From Lepidodermella squamata (Eukaryota; Gastrotricha), in NCBI GenBank assembly GCA_047495785.1, contig JBLDXI010000015.1, positions 1,612,001-1,676,000 on the forward strand: DNA of 64,000 nucleotides, in the 5' to 3' direction. The translations under genes and the position numbers were made by a program. The notes beneath the pieces were generated by a model, which was given only the letters and a program-made list of their open reading frames with translations, was not told the origin of the DNA and ran no database searches. Numbering within the stretch: the stretch's first letter is position 1; each line of letters opens with the position of its first letter. Positions 35,101-46,398 of this stretch are shown here, in pieces.

Positions 35101-37870
35101 GCACATGCGGATACCAACAATACAAGCCTTTAACCGCAATAATTGCCGCATGGATTAGCCCTGGCAGTCCCGATTCAGAATCAATAGCGCCGCAAACCGA
35201 TCATACAAAGGGTACTAAGCAAGGCCAATACTATTACATCTCTGGCAAAGCGATGGTAGATAATCAGCTTAGCTACATCAAAATCGACTCGCCCCTAGGA
35301 TATGGGGTAGCAACAGATCGGGATTGCATTTCACTTTGGTACCAAATTGAAGGCGCAATGAAATGCAGGCTATCAACGGTGACTGAGGATGTTGAATCGC
35401 CAGCTAAATTGATCACTGAACCTTCTTCCGGTAACTGGAAGGCAGCTTTCATCAGCGCAACAACTTCAGGTAACAGTAGTCTTCAATTTCCACAGATCTT
35501 AAAGTAATGAAATGATTTCGAGCAGGCCTATTCAAGCTGAGGATTACATGTGAACTCGGTTTAGCAACTTCAGCCGACTACGCTGCGTTTGATGACGTCA
35601 TGTATCATCCTTTCTGCCCTTACAAAGACCTAGTTCAAGGTAATTGATGCTCGCTTTCACTCTACTTATATAGACATTACACTCCGAAATTCTTAGGACT
35701 TTGACCTATTTGGGAACATCGGTAAACAGCGAAGTCCTAAATCACCGAAATTTCATCGATAGACTTTATTAAGACAACTTGTGCTGAAAAAATGCAAGGA
35801 ATATTGTTTGATTAGATCCGAGAATAAAAATTGCCTATTTAGCGGAAAGCTTTATTGTATTTTTTCGTGAAATTATAGAAACAACTGTAGATCCAATCTT
35901 GCCCTCTACATCAACCTTATCTATGACAAAGCAAACTGAGACCAGTCCTTCCTTAGCTGTAACTAGCTCACCGGTTACAAGTCTGATTACTACTGATGTT
36001 AGGACAGAAATCGTCACTGAAACTACAACAACTACTACAAAGGTTACTGAACTTGAACCTTCAACTACCACAAAGCAAATTTCAACGACAGCGCTTGAAA
36101 TCGGCAGTTCCTCTTCAGCTCAATCGACCCTGAATGGAGGAACTACCAGTTTTGCAGACCAGAGCACGTCTTCCATTGGGATTATTAGCTCTACCGCTAC
36201 GAATCCGGCTACTGCAGTTTTTGAGACCGGTATTACGACCGAAACTGTCACGAGCACTAAGGCTGTGGAATTAGAAGCTTCAACTACAACCTTAGAAATC
36301 GGCAAATCCTCTCCGGCCCAATCGACCCCGAATGACGCGACCACTATTTCTGGAGAAGTGAGCACGTCATCTGCCCTGAATGAAACTTCTACTATTGGAA
36401 CTTCATCGGCATCAACCGACGAAGTGTCGGCAATCTTCAGTTCTACTCCATTTCATGAAGTATCTTCAACAACTTCAGAACCCTTATTTACCGGGAATGG
36501 TTGGACCTCTACGTCCATCTATGAGGAGTCGACAACCTCATTGGTGATATCATCCGAGGCGACAACGGACTACGCCTCAACAGTTGAAACAACGACCAAA
36601 CAAGACGTAATAACCGCAGCCACGACTGAATCTATAGAAACCACAGCAGCGCAGACTGCTCAGACCACATCAAAGTCAAACATCGGAAGAGAGCTGCTTA
36701 TCGGTTTGTTACAGAGTTCCTGCTGTTTTGAGAGACTCTAACTTCGATTTTGTAGAAGTGACTGGGACAATGGAGTCAAGTCAAATTATAATCGATGGCC
36801 AAACAATCTATTGGAGTGAGGTTTTAGCTGACTCCTCAAGCTTGGAACATGAAGCTGTGGTGTCTGCTTTCGAGAAATCGGTAATTTGCTCTTCAAAAGC
36901 CACAAGCAGAGATCGAATCATCTATTTTATTGTTACAGTTAATCAGCATCTATCAGATTGCAAATCTCAACCCGAATCAACTGATAGTTGATCAATTATC
37001 GTAAGTTGAACAAAATTGACTGTTTATATAAGGACCCTGTTGCTCTCTTCCATTTTGTAGGCCAGGATCCTTCATGTATTCAAGCTCGAGAAAGTTTGAC
37101 GCAAGCTCGTAAATTAATCGAGATATTGAGACTTTTTCAGAGTGATAATTGTTCTTTTTATACTTGCCTTAGAGTCGGAATTAAGGCGGGATACCACGCA
37201 AATGTCTCTCTGACCCGGGATGAAGCGAGCGGAGAGGCGAAAAGTTTACAGGCCACTATCAACGATGCTGTCGTAAATGCAACCAAAGTTTACCAATCAA
37301 CAGGCGAATTTGCGAATTTATTCGGCTCGGATGCTCTGCTAACTTCTACAGTCTCGTCTACTCGGATTGTGAATGAGGTTAAAAGTAAGGATACCTATTC
37401 AACTCAAAGGCGATTTGATTGAATATTCTTATTCCTGAAAGTTGTTGATGAAGGAGATGAACTTAGCGGCGCTGCTTTGACGGCGATAATCCTCGCGGCT
37501 GCTTTCGGTGGAATCATTATGATTTTTATCACTGGTTTTCTGATACAGTTAGCTTTAGAAGACAAACATCTTGTGTAAACCTTATATTGACGTAATTGCC
37601 GTTATTTAGCAAAACATTGTCTTCTGCCGATTCGATCGTTGACGCTGCATCTTCTCCTCGACAGGACATCGCGGTAGAAAAGGCAGACAAAACTGTTGCT
37701 GACAATTTTGAAACTGGAAAGAGAAGTGATTCGGAAACGGGAATGCAGTTGCAGGCACTGGCTATTCAAAAGCAGTTGCATGCTGCAGCAGTAAACAACG
37801 AGGTTGATTGTTTTGTTGTTTTTTTATCTAGTCATGTCACTTTTTTTCTTAGTTTGAAGCGGAATTTTAA
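32195..37870 (+). CDS. Six-MAM, mucin, SEA-like single-pass membrane protein (MAM gene J)
   Basis: Sixteen exons: 32195-32246, 32300-32715, 32765-33218, 33271-33966, 34020-34112, 34161-34604, 34657-35469, 35526-35639, 35879-36703, 36756-36880, 36939-37000, 37061-37108, 37173-37384, 37442-37547, 37610-37802, 37853-37870. In frame, 1,556 aa. Signal peptide MRFLLFFSLAVTFFVQG. Six MAM modules in the same order as MAM gene I, with long shared stretches (for example PGSPDSESIAPQTDHTKG). The mucin region is shorter and has diverged most. The SEA-like domain, the TM helix (ALTAIILAAAFGGIIMIFITGF) and a tail ending FEAEF follow. All 15 introns are at the same positions and phases as in gene I, and exons 5, 8, 10, 11, 13, 14 and 16 have identical lengths. 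A tandem paralogue, probably with the same adhesion role but different glycosylated stalk. Confidence 0.85.
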
Positions 37871-38182
37871 CTGTTACCGGGCGATTGATGCGAACCATCG
37901 AGGATCTAAATCGTGACATCCATATATGCGTACTCGTTTCATGCGTGAACAGTGAATAGCTGATAAATAATTTCGTTATAGTGAATAGCTGATAAATAAT
38001 TTGTGGCAATTCTGATATTTGAGATTATTTCTTTCTTGTAACTTCAAGCAAAAGGTGAATTTCTCGTGTACCGCCCCAAAAATGATAAAATGAGGCAAAA
38101 CATTAGGATATTTCAGCTCCATTGGGAGCACAGACTTCTTATTATTGTTCACTTTTGATAACTCATGATTACGGATTATGCC
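37871..38182. other. Spacer between MAM gene J and tRNA array 3
   Basis: Short AT-rich stretch with a local direct repeat (GTGAATAGCTGATAAATAAT at about 37950 and 37981). No gene. Confidence 0.5.
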
Positions 38183-38254
38183 GGCTCAGTAGCTTAGTGG
38201 TAGAGCATCTGTCTTGTAAACAGAAGGTCGCGGGTTCGATCCCCGTCTGGGCCT
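38183..38254 (+). tRNA. tRNA-Thr (TGT)
   Basis: Intact 72-nt copy identical in key parts to the array 1 Thr gene. First gene of array 3. Confidence 0.95.
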
Positions 38255-38326
38255 CGGCTACTCTTTTACCCCTAGCATCAGTCATTCGATGATCAATTAA
38301 GAAATGAGAATAGGATGACCATAAGC

Positions 38327-38400
38327 GCCTCCTTGGCTCAGTTGGCTAGAGCGCCAGTCTCATAATCTGGAGGTCGTGAGTTCGATCCTCACAGGGGGCA
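38327..38400 (+). tRNA. tRNA-Met (CAT), elongator type
   Basis: Intact 74-nt copy, anticodon loop CTCATAA. Array 3. Confidence 0.95.
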
Positions 38401-38424
38401 GCTTCCATTTTTATGGCTTGAGGA

Positions 38425-38480
38425 TCCCGGGACATTCCAGGATTCCGCATTCGGCCCGGGTTCGATTCCCGGTCAGGGAA
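38425..38480 (+). pseudogene. Pseudo-tRNA-Glu, internally deleted
   Basis: Keeps the GGATTCCGC and CGGGTTCGATTCCCGGTCAG parts of tRNA-Glu, but the anticodon loop region and most of the D-arm are deleted or scrambled. Array 3. Confidence 0.85.
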
Positions 38481-38540
38481 CACTTTTTCTCCGCCTTGAT
38501 TCATGTATGTATCAGTTTTCTGCTGACAATCTTCAAATTC

Positions 38541-38603
38541 TAATGCGAAAGTGTGAACTCCATCTCGTTCAGACGGAAAATGTCACGGGTTCGATCTCGG
38601 ATT
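38541..38603 (+). pseudogene. Degenerate tRNA-Val relic
   Basis: CATCTCGTTCAGACGG and GTCACGGGTTCGATC correspond to the anticodon arm and T-arm of tRNA-Val(CAC), in the position expected after Glu in the array, but with many substitutions. Confidence 0.6.
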
Positions 38604-39534
38604 GTCAATGAATTGTCTTTGGAGGCAATCAGAGTGAAAGGTCAAAATAGCATCCAAGCTCGCCCCAAATGGCGAAATGTAGACCATAATGCGACCTACT
38701 TGTGTTGTTTTCAACATTTCAACATCATTGATCCCGAAAATCACTAAATTCACTATGGAAAGATCGTTGGTGTCCTATCTGTAACAGTGTTGTCTATGCC
38801 GAAAATACTGAATTTTATTTGCAATTGCGAAACCATTTTTCGTCAGAAAAACATTCAAGATTTCTATAAAAATGTCCAAAAAATAACCGGCGCGTTTCTT
38901 GTGATTTCCGCTGCCTCAATTATCAACCAAACATGCAGAAAAATCGAAACCGTCTCGGAACCAGTATGAATCCAGTCGAATATTTTGTTCACTTCACCTC
39001 CAAGCGCTGATGAATCAGCTGAACATCCGGCGCCCTTGGCGTAGCACCCTTTTCTCGTGAGTAAGCGGTCTATCCTAAAGAATTTCTATGACTATAAGTG
39101 CACTATGGCGAGGACTGGCTGTAACCTTACTTCTGACAACTTTACTTTGGCTTGGGCGATTCATCTCATTATTTTGAAAAAGTGAGCTTTGGCCTTATCT
39201 AACATCACTTTATTTCTCGTAAAAATAACCCAGCTGCGGCGACCTAACTACGTCTCGACCGCGGTGTCCTACTTACGCCGCTTGATAAAATTCGCGCTAA
39301 GGTGCTGTCGAGGTGTGATTTGCAGGAACAAATGCCTGGCAACACGATTGGTTAATTTCTCAGGACTGGAGGCTAGTCGTTATGAACTAGTCATGAATCG
39401 ATAAATTATATAGAACAAAAAAACAACCGTTTCTTCAGTGCTTCACTCGAATCTTCTATCAACGTTTCAAACGAAATGTTATCGACGGTCGTATAAATGT
39501 GGAAATCTTGATGTTAGGCACTTTTTAAACAGAA
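38604..39534. other. Spacer and former promoter of the EGF pseudogene
   Basis: No gene recognised. The part from about 39250 resembles the region upstream of the intact EGF gene F. Confidence 0.45.
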
Positions 39535-41135
39535 ATGAAAATATTCGCAGGCATTATTTTCGCACTTGCTTTCACAGGTCGTAGCTCAGCGCAATGTAAG
39601 TATTCTGATAATTCGACCATATCTTCATCAGGTGACGTAAATAGGACGCCGTAATTAGGGTCAAAGTTAGCTTACTCAGAAGAATTGAGAATCGTCCCTA
39701 GCGTCATATTTAATTCAATTTTTTCAACAACACTTTTCGTAACGAGGTTTAGACGGCGGCGTACTATCATTTGAAAAGCCCCTCTATGAAAAGCCCATCT
39801 ATCTGACCTCAATTGTTCGTGTCCGAAAACCTTTTAGTCTGGCGTCCTATCTACGTCACCTCGTCACGTGATATTCATGCGTTACGATATTATCGTTAGC
39901 TACGCTGAATAACTCTGATGTAGGCTTGTATGCGACAGCTTCATGGTTAGTGGTGGCAAGTAGAAAGTCATTTGATTTTTGTCCCATCATTCATGTGAAA
40001 ACCCCACTTTGGGCTTTTGCCACCCGTCACCTCAAAGCTGGCATAAACAAGCCTAAATCCGAGGTATTCAACGATGCTAACGATGTGAATTTAAACACCA
40101 GCTTGCAGTCCTACGTGCCAGAACGGCGGTAACTGTGTGGCAGGAGTTTGCCAATGCCCTGTTGGTTGGGCAGCCTCTGATTGCAGCTTGCGTAAGATAC
40201 TTTGCCATTACAGTCGCTTCCTAAAAAATATCAGTAGATGAAATAAAAAAGGCTTAGGAGATGTACTTATCCGAAAGGGTTACAGCAACGGCATCAGTTC
40301 AAAATCTTTCGTTGAAGTGAGGTGCACAGGTTTCTTACTTTAAAATGTCGAACTTCGCACAGATCCGTCGGACTCTGAGCCGAATGCCAGACGCGGTCGC
40401 CAAAGCCCGCTATGATAAGAGATTGCTAATTTTCAATATAAACCTTTCGGAAATGAAAGAAAGACGCGCACCCTTTGGTGATTTTAGCATGTCGATCATT
40501 TCTGAAACCATTTGAATAGAGCTTGGTATCATGAAAATCCGTTATAATTTCGATTGCATCTCTTGCTACACTTTATCTTTGATCTGTCATATAGCCGTTT
40601 GCCAGCCAAATTGTTCGCCCAGAACAGGCGTATGTCCCGGCCCTGGTAAGCCGTGCAAGTGCCTTAAAAGATTCAGAGGCGAAAATTGTTCGCAGAGTAA
40701 CTTTAACTTCATGATCACTGATTATATCGAACTCACTCAATCATTTATTTTCAGTTGTTGGCAACCCGCTGAGTGATCCGGATTCATATCTACCAGACTA
40801 TTCGTATATTAATGACGACGGTTCAAGTTATTTTTGTTTCTATTTATTCAGCCGAAATTTGAAGGATAATTTGATATTGCAGCTGCTAATTGGTGGTTGA
40901 GGCGGAACATTACGTCGAAAAATAACGCAATTCAAGTGCTGACTTCTGGTGGAGATAGATATGGTTGTATCACGACGAGGAAAGTTAGTCTTAATGTTGG
41001 TTTGCTATCGATTCTCTTCTTCAATAATGTTAAATAGAAGTGGAACTTGACTGACTTTTCTTTCAATATCACGGCTGAATCTAGTGGAATGGATACCCTT
41101 GGGCAAGTGTGGCTGTCAATGATCGCCAACAACTC

Positions 41136-41143
41136 ATACACAT
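41136..41143. repeat. Left target-site duplication of the foldback element
   Basis: ATACACAT. The uninterrupted paralogue has ATACACGT at the corresponding exon position, so this copy has one change. Confidence 0.75.
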
Positions 41144-43390
41144 ACTAGTCCGGGTTTGCAGGGTGACCTAGATGAATCATCCTCAATTATTTATTTCTAG
41201 CTATCATGTGTGCAGTACTTCTATGTATAGGCGGTGGTGGTGTGGTGGTGAGGTGGTGAGGTCGCGCTATCGCGCTGTTCGCTTTTTTGCTCGCCGTTTA
41301 TTTTCAAATAATCTTGCAATCATTTCGATAGCTGAATGCGATCTTAATAATTCAGAGCCGAGAATTGGCAAAAAAGCGACAGAAAGCCTTCGAAAGAGAG
41401 ATGAACAGTCAACCTAATACATTTTTTACTAACTTTTCACACTTAATTTGTTTAATTATTGAAGTAAAAATTTACAACTACTTTATTTAGCAGATTAGTT
41501 TAGTTTCGATTCGCTGGTTACTAACGGGGTGGGCAGACAGCGGGGTTGCATATATCGGGGAACACTGAAAATCGTTGAAAATTCGTGCTGAAATTCATGT
41601 AATATTCATGTGATTCTCGAAAAATCGAAAATCAGAAATAATATTTTCACACTTCGCAAATAAATCGAAGGGTAAATTATGTTGACTGTTAACAACAGCA
41701 TAGAGTCCGCTGCGATTAATTTTCCTGACTTTCGAGAAAGGGATGAGTAGTCAGAGCGAGGATTTTACTATCCGCTTAGCAGCGCGGATAACCTTCCTAC
41801 TTGGCATCACCCCAGGTATCTCATTGATGGCGACTGCTAATCGCTGGCAGGTGCGGTGATTATTGGAGTCACCGGCCATTTTTCACGATGCGGCCTTTAT
41901 GCTGTAGTTTCCGGTACTTATTTCACGAATAATGAATCATTCAGTCATGAAAATGTTGGGGTCCGAGTCCGAATTCTGCGTTCAGGCATTCAGGCCGGCC
42001 GGTACGCAGACGGGTAACATTGATTTGCCGCTCTGCGTTCGGGCTGCTTTCAAACATGCACGTATCTGACGTTAACAAATTCGAAAGATTAAAGCTTCAC
42101 TGCACACGGCGTTGGCCCGAGCACGCCGGAGAACAATGGGAACCAGCGCTATTGCTCAGCGCCGCACTCGGGCCGCCGGGCTTGGGTCAAACTACAATCA
42201 TTGCCCTACCCGATAAATGTATCAAGTCCCAGCCCTAGTACGGTGGCCCGAGTACGGCACGCGCGAGCGCATAACAATAGCACTGGTTCCCATTGTTCTC
42301 CGCCGTGCTCAGGCCAACACCTTGGCCGGCTCATGTGCAGTGAAGCATGATTCTATCGAATGTGTTACAGTAAAATTCGCATACGGGCACGTTACAGACG
42401 GAGCGCGAAGTGGTAAAGGGCCTTTACCCGGCCGCGTACGGGCCGAAATCGGTCTCGGGCTCAACCAAAAACACGGAATACCTTTCAGCAACAACATCAG
42501 AGCTTTCTAAATCCCTATAACGATTTGAAGCAACACGAAGCCGATGGTCTCAATGCGTACTCTACAATGAACTTCGCCGATTTTATCACCGCGCTGTTTA
42601 TAATCTCCTAATAATACGGCAACGAAGATACCATTTTCAGAATCGTTATATATGCCCATATTTCGCTCACGATTACCGATTTTGCAAATGACCATCGCCC
42701 ATCAACACTATGGGATTCGCCGTATTCGGTGTTTGATCGACGCAATCGCAAAATATAAGCGGCTGGCATTCTCTTGACAGTGGGAAATCATCATTCGAAT
42801 ATCTCCTTGGTTTTGGTTTGATGTCGGCTTAGGTCGCAGTTGCGTCATCACGAAAGCTTCGTCTATCATTTCAGTCAAAACAATGTGTGAGCGAATTGTG
42901 CTCCAAGTTCATATTGTGATTTTTGAGTATATGAGAAATATTTGGAATTCTCAAAACTACGAAAACCATTCAACCCGGCGATCGCTGGTTGCAATTTTTT
43001 AATATTGCTGGCAATCAAGTTTGAAAAATTCAATTCAAGTTATTTTCATCAACTACGCGCAGTGTGCCGCATCAACAATTGTACGTAACTCATGTCAACT
43101 CATAGGGTCCTTATCCGGCTTCGACTGGGAGCTCTGAGAACGAGGCGCCCGACGCCATTTCGTACATGACACCACAGTGGTATACATACTTTGACGCGAG
43201 TGACATCGTGCGTGAATAAGCGGCTGATTTTGGCTGACAGGCGCGTTGCTGCTAATAAAACCTCACGACCTCACCACCACACCACCACACCACCGCCACC
43301 ATCTAAACATGCAAGTACTGCACACATAATAGCTAGCAATAAATAACTGAGGATGATTCATCTAGGTCACCCCACCAAACCCGGACTAGT
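41144..43390. mobile_element. 2.25-kb foldback DNA transposon with long terminal inverted repeats
   Basis: Terminal inverted repeats of about 125 bp (41144-41268 and 43264-43390) both start ACTAGTCCGGGTTTG, share GGTGACCTAGATGAATCATC, and end in GGTGGTG-type runs. The element is flanked by an 8-bp duplication. A second, internal imperfect palindrome spans roughly 42020-42390, with GAGAACAATGGGAACCAG in both arms. No transposase can be seen; short open frames inside are not protein-like. Long repeats plus an internal palindrome resemble foldback or MULE-like elements. The 8-bp duplication fits hAT or P better than the 9 bp of Mutator, so the superfamily is undecided. Confidence 0.8.
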
Positions 43391-43398
43391 ATGCACGT
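43391..43398. repeat. Right target-site duplication of the foldback element
   Basis: ATGCACGT, one base different from the paralogue's ATACACGT and two from the left copy. Confidence 0.75.
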
Positions 43399-44784
43399 AT
43401 TATCAATCATCGGGTTATGGGGCGTACTGGGGCAATAATTTCAGTTTGGTCGGCAGCGTGCTTCGCTACGTCCAGCAGTCAAATACATTCGAGTTCGTGT
43501 CAACGCCCGTTGGCATCCCCTTTCTTGTAGCGCCTAGATATCCGCGTATTGACGTCGAGAATGTCTATTACAAAGGGCGATTTCACCTTGGCTTCGTTGT
43601 TCGCAATGGCGCGTAAGTCTTCGTCGACCACTGCAATACAACAGTCTGCGAGCGATTGATCGATGGAATCACTGTGCCCAATTTCTTAACCGCCGCTAGC
43701 CTCTCGAACATGGTGATGGGTATACTTGCTGACTCTGAGAATGATGCCCAGCAGTTCGACATAATTGATTTGAGAGTCTATCGAATAGGTGTGTTCGATA
43801 TTTACGGCTATTGAATGGATGCTCTACTTCATTCATGTCATAGAAACCTGCTTTCCTGAATGCAGCAACAGAGCCTACTGCACTGCTAAAAATACCTGTA
43901 AATGTCATGCTGGATGGACTGGGCCTAGATGCATGAATCGTAAGTAGCAAGAAAAATGGCTATTTATAAGAGGCAGCTCCAGTGTGCAAAGTACCGGGGT
44001 ACCGTCCCCCAACCTCGAGAAGTCAAGGCAAGAAAACCCAAAAAAACCACATGTGGACCCTTTGGTCAGATAAATTCCCGGCTGAAATTACCTAAGCGTA
44101 GAGGGTTTTACATCATCCACTGGGCAGCCCGTTGCAGAAGTTCAATTCCGCATCCATGATTCATGATTATGCACACTTGCTCAAATAACCCTGAGATGAA
44201 GGAACTTTCTAATGTTTTAGAAGATCTTGTTGTTCGCGTGTAAATACTCTCAGTAAGCTGAAAAAAGGTGAAAGAAGCTAACTGGATGCGAAAAGTAGCT
44301 GAGCTTGTTTTAGATGAGTATTATTATGTAAAAACCACGTTTTTCAACTCTGCGACGAGAGCCAACTCTTAACTCCGAGCTCCGAGCTAAAAACTACAAC
44401 CTTTTCCTAGTGTTTGTGGTCTAATGAACAGGAATAAGACTATATACTATATCTTGACATGTGAAGCTCTCTCACTTGATTCTTGATTTATTCCTTTTCT
44501 GCTTCAGAAATATGCGGCTCGAAAATCTGCCCAACGAATGGCTGGTGTTCCGGACCTAATACGTGTTCTTGTTTTGATAAATGGAAAACGGGCCCCGACT
44601 GTCAACAACGCAAGCTTATCTGAAAAAATGTAATAAAATATCTCTGAATTTATTTTTATTTTTTCCATCAGCTTTTTGCGACTGCGCTGTTGCAAAGCGA
44701 TGCATGGGCATGTTGTGCGACTGCCCAGACGGCTACCAACGATACGATTGCAACGATCCAAACGCCGTGGGCTGGACGCAATGA

Positions 44785-45572
44785 ACGGGAGTTGCCAGAC
44801 CGAGCATGGCTAACGCAGGGACACAAAAACTTGTTGCTTCTATCTTAACTGAAACGCTAGTTTTTCCTGATAGTACCCCAAAAGGTAAAAGCATAATGTT
44901 TTCTTAATCGTGTATTCCCGATACTTGCCGTACAAGAACGCATACTAGTTTACTCTAGTCCTTATGTTATACGTTGAACCAGGCAAGCTTTCGTATTTAA
45001 TCTTTTTTGACCATCCACCATTAAGGTGCTCTCGGTCTCCATGTTGAGTCATTCGAAGGCGTTATACGTCATTATCACTTCATCAATTAGGCACACAAAT
45101 AAAGCATAATATAATATTCATTTTATATAATTGTTTTCTGGATTTTTTGTTTGTTTGTTAACGGTATTTTCGACTCTTTCCCAGACCTTGTTCGTCCTTG
45201 TTCATCAAAATGGTGAGGCGAACAAAGGCGAACATTATCACCGTTGTTCACCGCTGTTCACCGTTGATCGCCTAAAATGTTGATGAACAAATATGAAAAT
45301 GATTTCACCCTTGTGTTCATCGAGCATGGTGCCGGTCTGGGTTTATTTACAAGATAAACAATTGACGGAATACCAGATGTCGAAGTGTTGAAGGCGCCTA
45401 AGCGCTGTCGGATGTGTGACACCCGGATGGGACAAAAGATTAATAACGGGATTTTAAAAAGACTTGGCATCACAGCCTCAAGAGCTAGCTATTTTTTCAT
45501 AGCACAAGTGCACGCGCCCTTTGATCCTGTAAAACCGAAGTATAATGATGAGTTACTGTTATGTTTTCAGCC
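44785..45572. other. Spacer with a small inverted repeat
   Basis: No gene. At 45198-45286 TTGTTCATCAA and AGGCGA-type words recur in inverted order (TTGATGAACAA), giving a foldback of about 90 bp rich in GTTCACCG units. Confidence 0.45.
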
Positions 45573-45644
45573 GGCTCAGTAGCTTAGTGGTAGAGCATCT
45601 GTCTTGTAAACAGAAGGTCGCGGGTTCGATCCCCGTCTGGGCCT
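45573..45644 (+). tRNA. tRNA-Thr (TGT)
   Basis: Intact copy; the downstream flank (GCATCAGTCATTCGATGATC) matches array 3. Array 4. Confidence 0.95.
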
Positions 45645-45710
45645 CGGCTTCTCTTTTTCCCCTTGCATCAGTCATTCGATGATCAATTAAGAAATAGGAT
45701 GACCATAAGC

Positions 45711-45784
45711 GCCTCCTTGGCTCAGTTGGCTAGAGCGCCAGTCTCATAATCTGGAGGTCGTGAGTTCGATCCTCACAGGGGGCA
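45711..45784 (+). tRNA. tRNA-Met (CAT), elongator type
   Basis: Intact copy identical to the other Met genes. Array 4. Confidence 0.95.
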
Positions 45785-45859
45785 GCTTCATCTTTTTGAC
45801 AATTAGGATCCTAATTATCCTAACTAATGTCACATACAAATTAGATTCCATCATCATCC

Positions 45860-45931
45860 TCCCTGATGGTCTAGTGGTTAGGATTCCGCGCTTTCACCGC
45901 GGCGGCCCGGGTTCGATTCCCGGTCAGGGAA
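45860..45931 (+). tRNA. tRNA-Glu (TTC)
   Basis: Same body as the tRNA-Glu(CTC) copies, but the anticodon loop reads CTTTCAC instead of TTCTCAC, giving anticodon TTC. Stems are intact. Array 4. Confidence 0.93.
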
Positions 45932-45994
45932 CGTTTTCTATGCTTGGATCCAGGTTTTTGCTGATTGTTTAGTGCCAGAGCTACTTGTCATCTA

Positions 45995-46067
45995 GGTTCC
46001 GTAGTGTAGTGGTTATCACGTCTCCTTCACACGGAGAAGGTCGCGAGTTCGAACCCCGCCGGAACCT
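45995..46067 (+). tRNA. tRNA-Val (CAC)
   Basis: Anticodon loop TTCACAC. One T-stem base differs (GCGAG instead of GCGGG), leaving a single mismatch. Array 4. Confidence 0.88.
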
Positions 46068-46133
46068 CGTCCAAAATTTTTCCAATTGTTCACCTCAGCT
46101 ATAAATGAATGTTAATGTCCTGTTAAACCATGT

Positions 46134-46205
46134 GGGGATGTAGCTCAGTGGTAGAGCGCTTGCTTTGCATGTAAGATGCCCCGGGTTCAAACCCCGGCAT
46201 CTCCA
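46134..46205 (+). tRNA. tRNA-Ala (TGC)
   Basis: Intact copy, anticodon TGC; the variable-loop border reads ATGCCCC instead of ATGTCCC. Array 4. Confidence 0.95.
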
Positions 46206-46398
46206 ATTTTTCACGCTGACTTTTCCACCCCGCTACCCCGTACATTTTCTAATGGATTTTTTAATAAAAATTCATATGAGGAAAATAATTCTCTCAGTTT
46301 ATTAAATAATGATTCCTTTAATTCTTTTGAAAAATAATTTGGCACAACATTATACGACGCGAAATCCTTGCAAAGACATCGAAGCTGTTCGAAGACCG

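Larger units (their letters stand above)
39535..44784 (+). pseudogene. Pseudogene copy of EGF gene F, split by a transposon
   Basis: Exon-equivalents: 39535-39595, 40102-40191, 40595-40696 (an extra EGF exon absent from F), 40883-40983, 41038-41143, then the insertion, 43391-43798, 43844-43939, 44508-44609, 44672-44784. Signal peptide MKIFAGIIFALAFTG is intact. Two lesions: a 2,247-bp foldback element at 41144-43390 interrupts the central-domain exon, and the codon matching CAA in F is TAA at 43614. One intron donor is GC instead of GT at 44610. Exon lengths 61, 90, 101 and 102 equal those of F, so the copy is fairly recent. If the inserted element were spliced out, the stop would still truncate the product. 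Confidence 0.85.

Noticed and set aside
42020-42510. Two overlapping frames that could be transposase fragments
   Set aside because: They run through the palindromic core of the foldback element, are compositionally biased and show no catalytic motif.
43696-43950. 84-aa minus-strand frame
   Set aside because: Antisense shadow of the EGF pseudogene exons.
45198-45286. CRISPR-like or regulatory repeat of GTTCACCG units
   Set aside because: Short, irregular and foldback in form, without regular spacing; the genome is eukaryotic.
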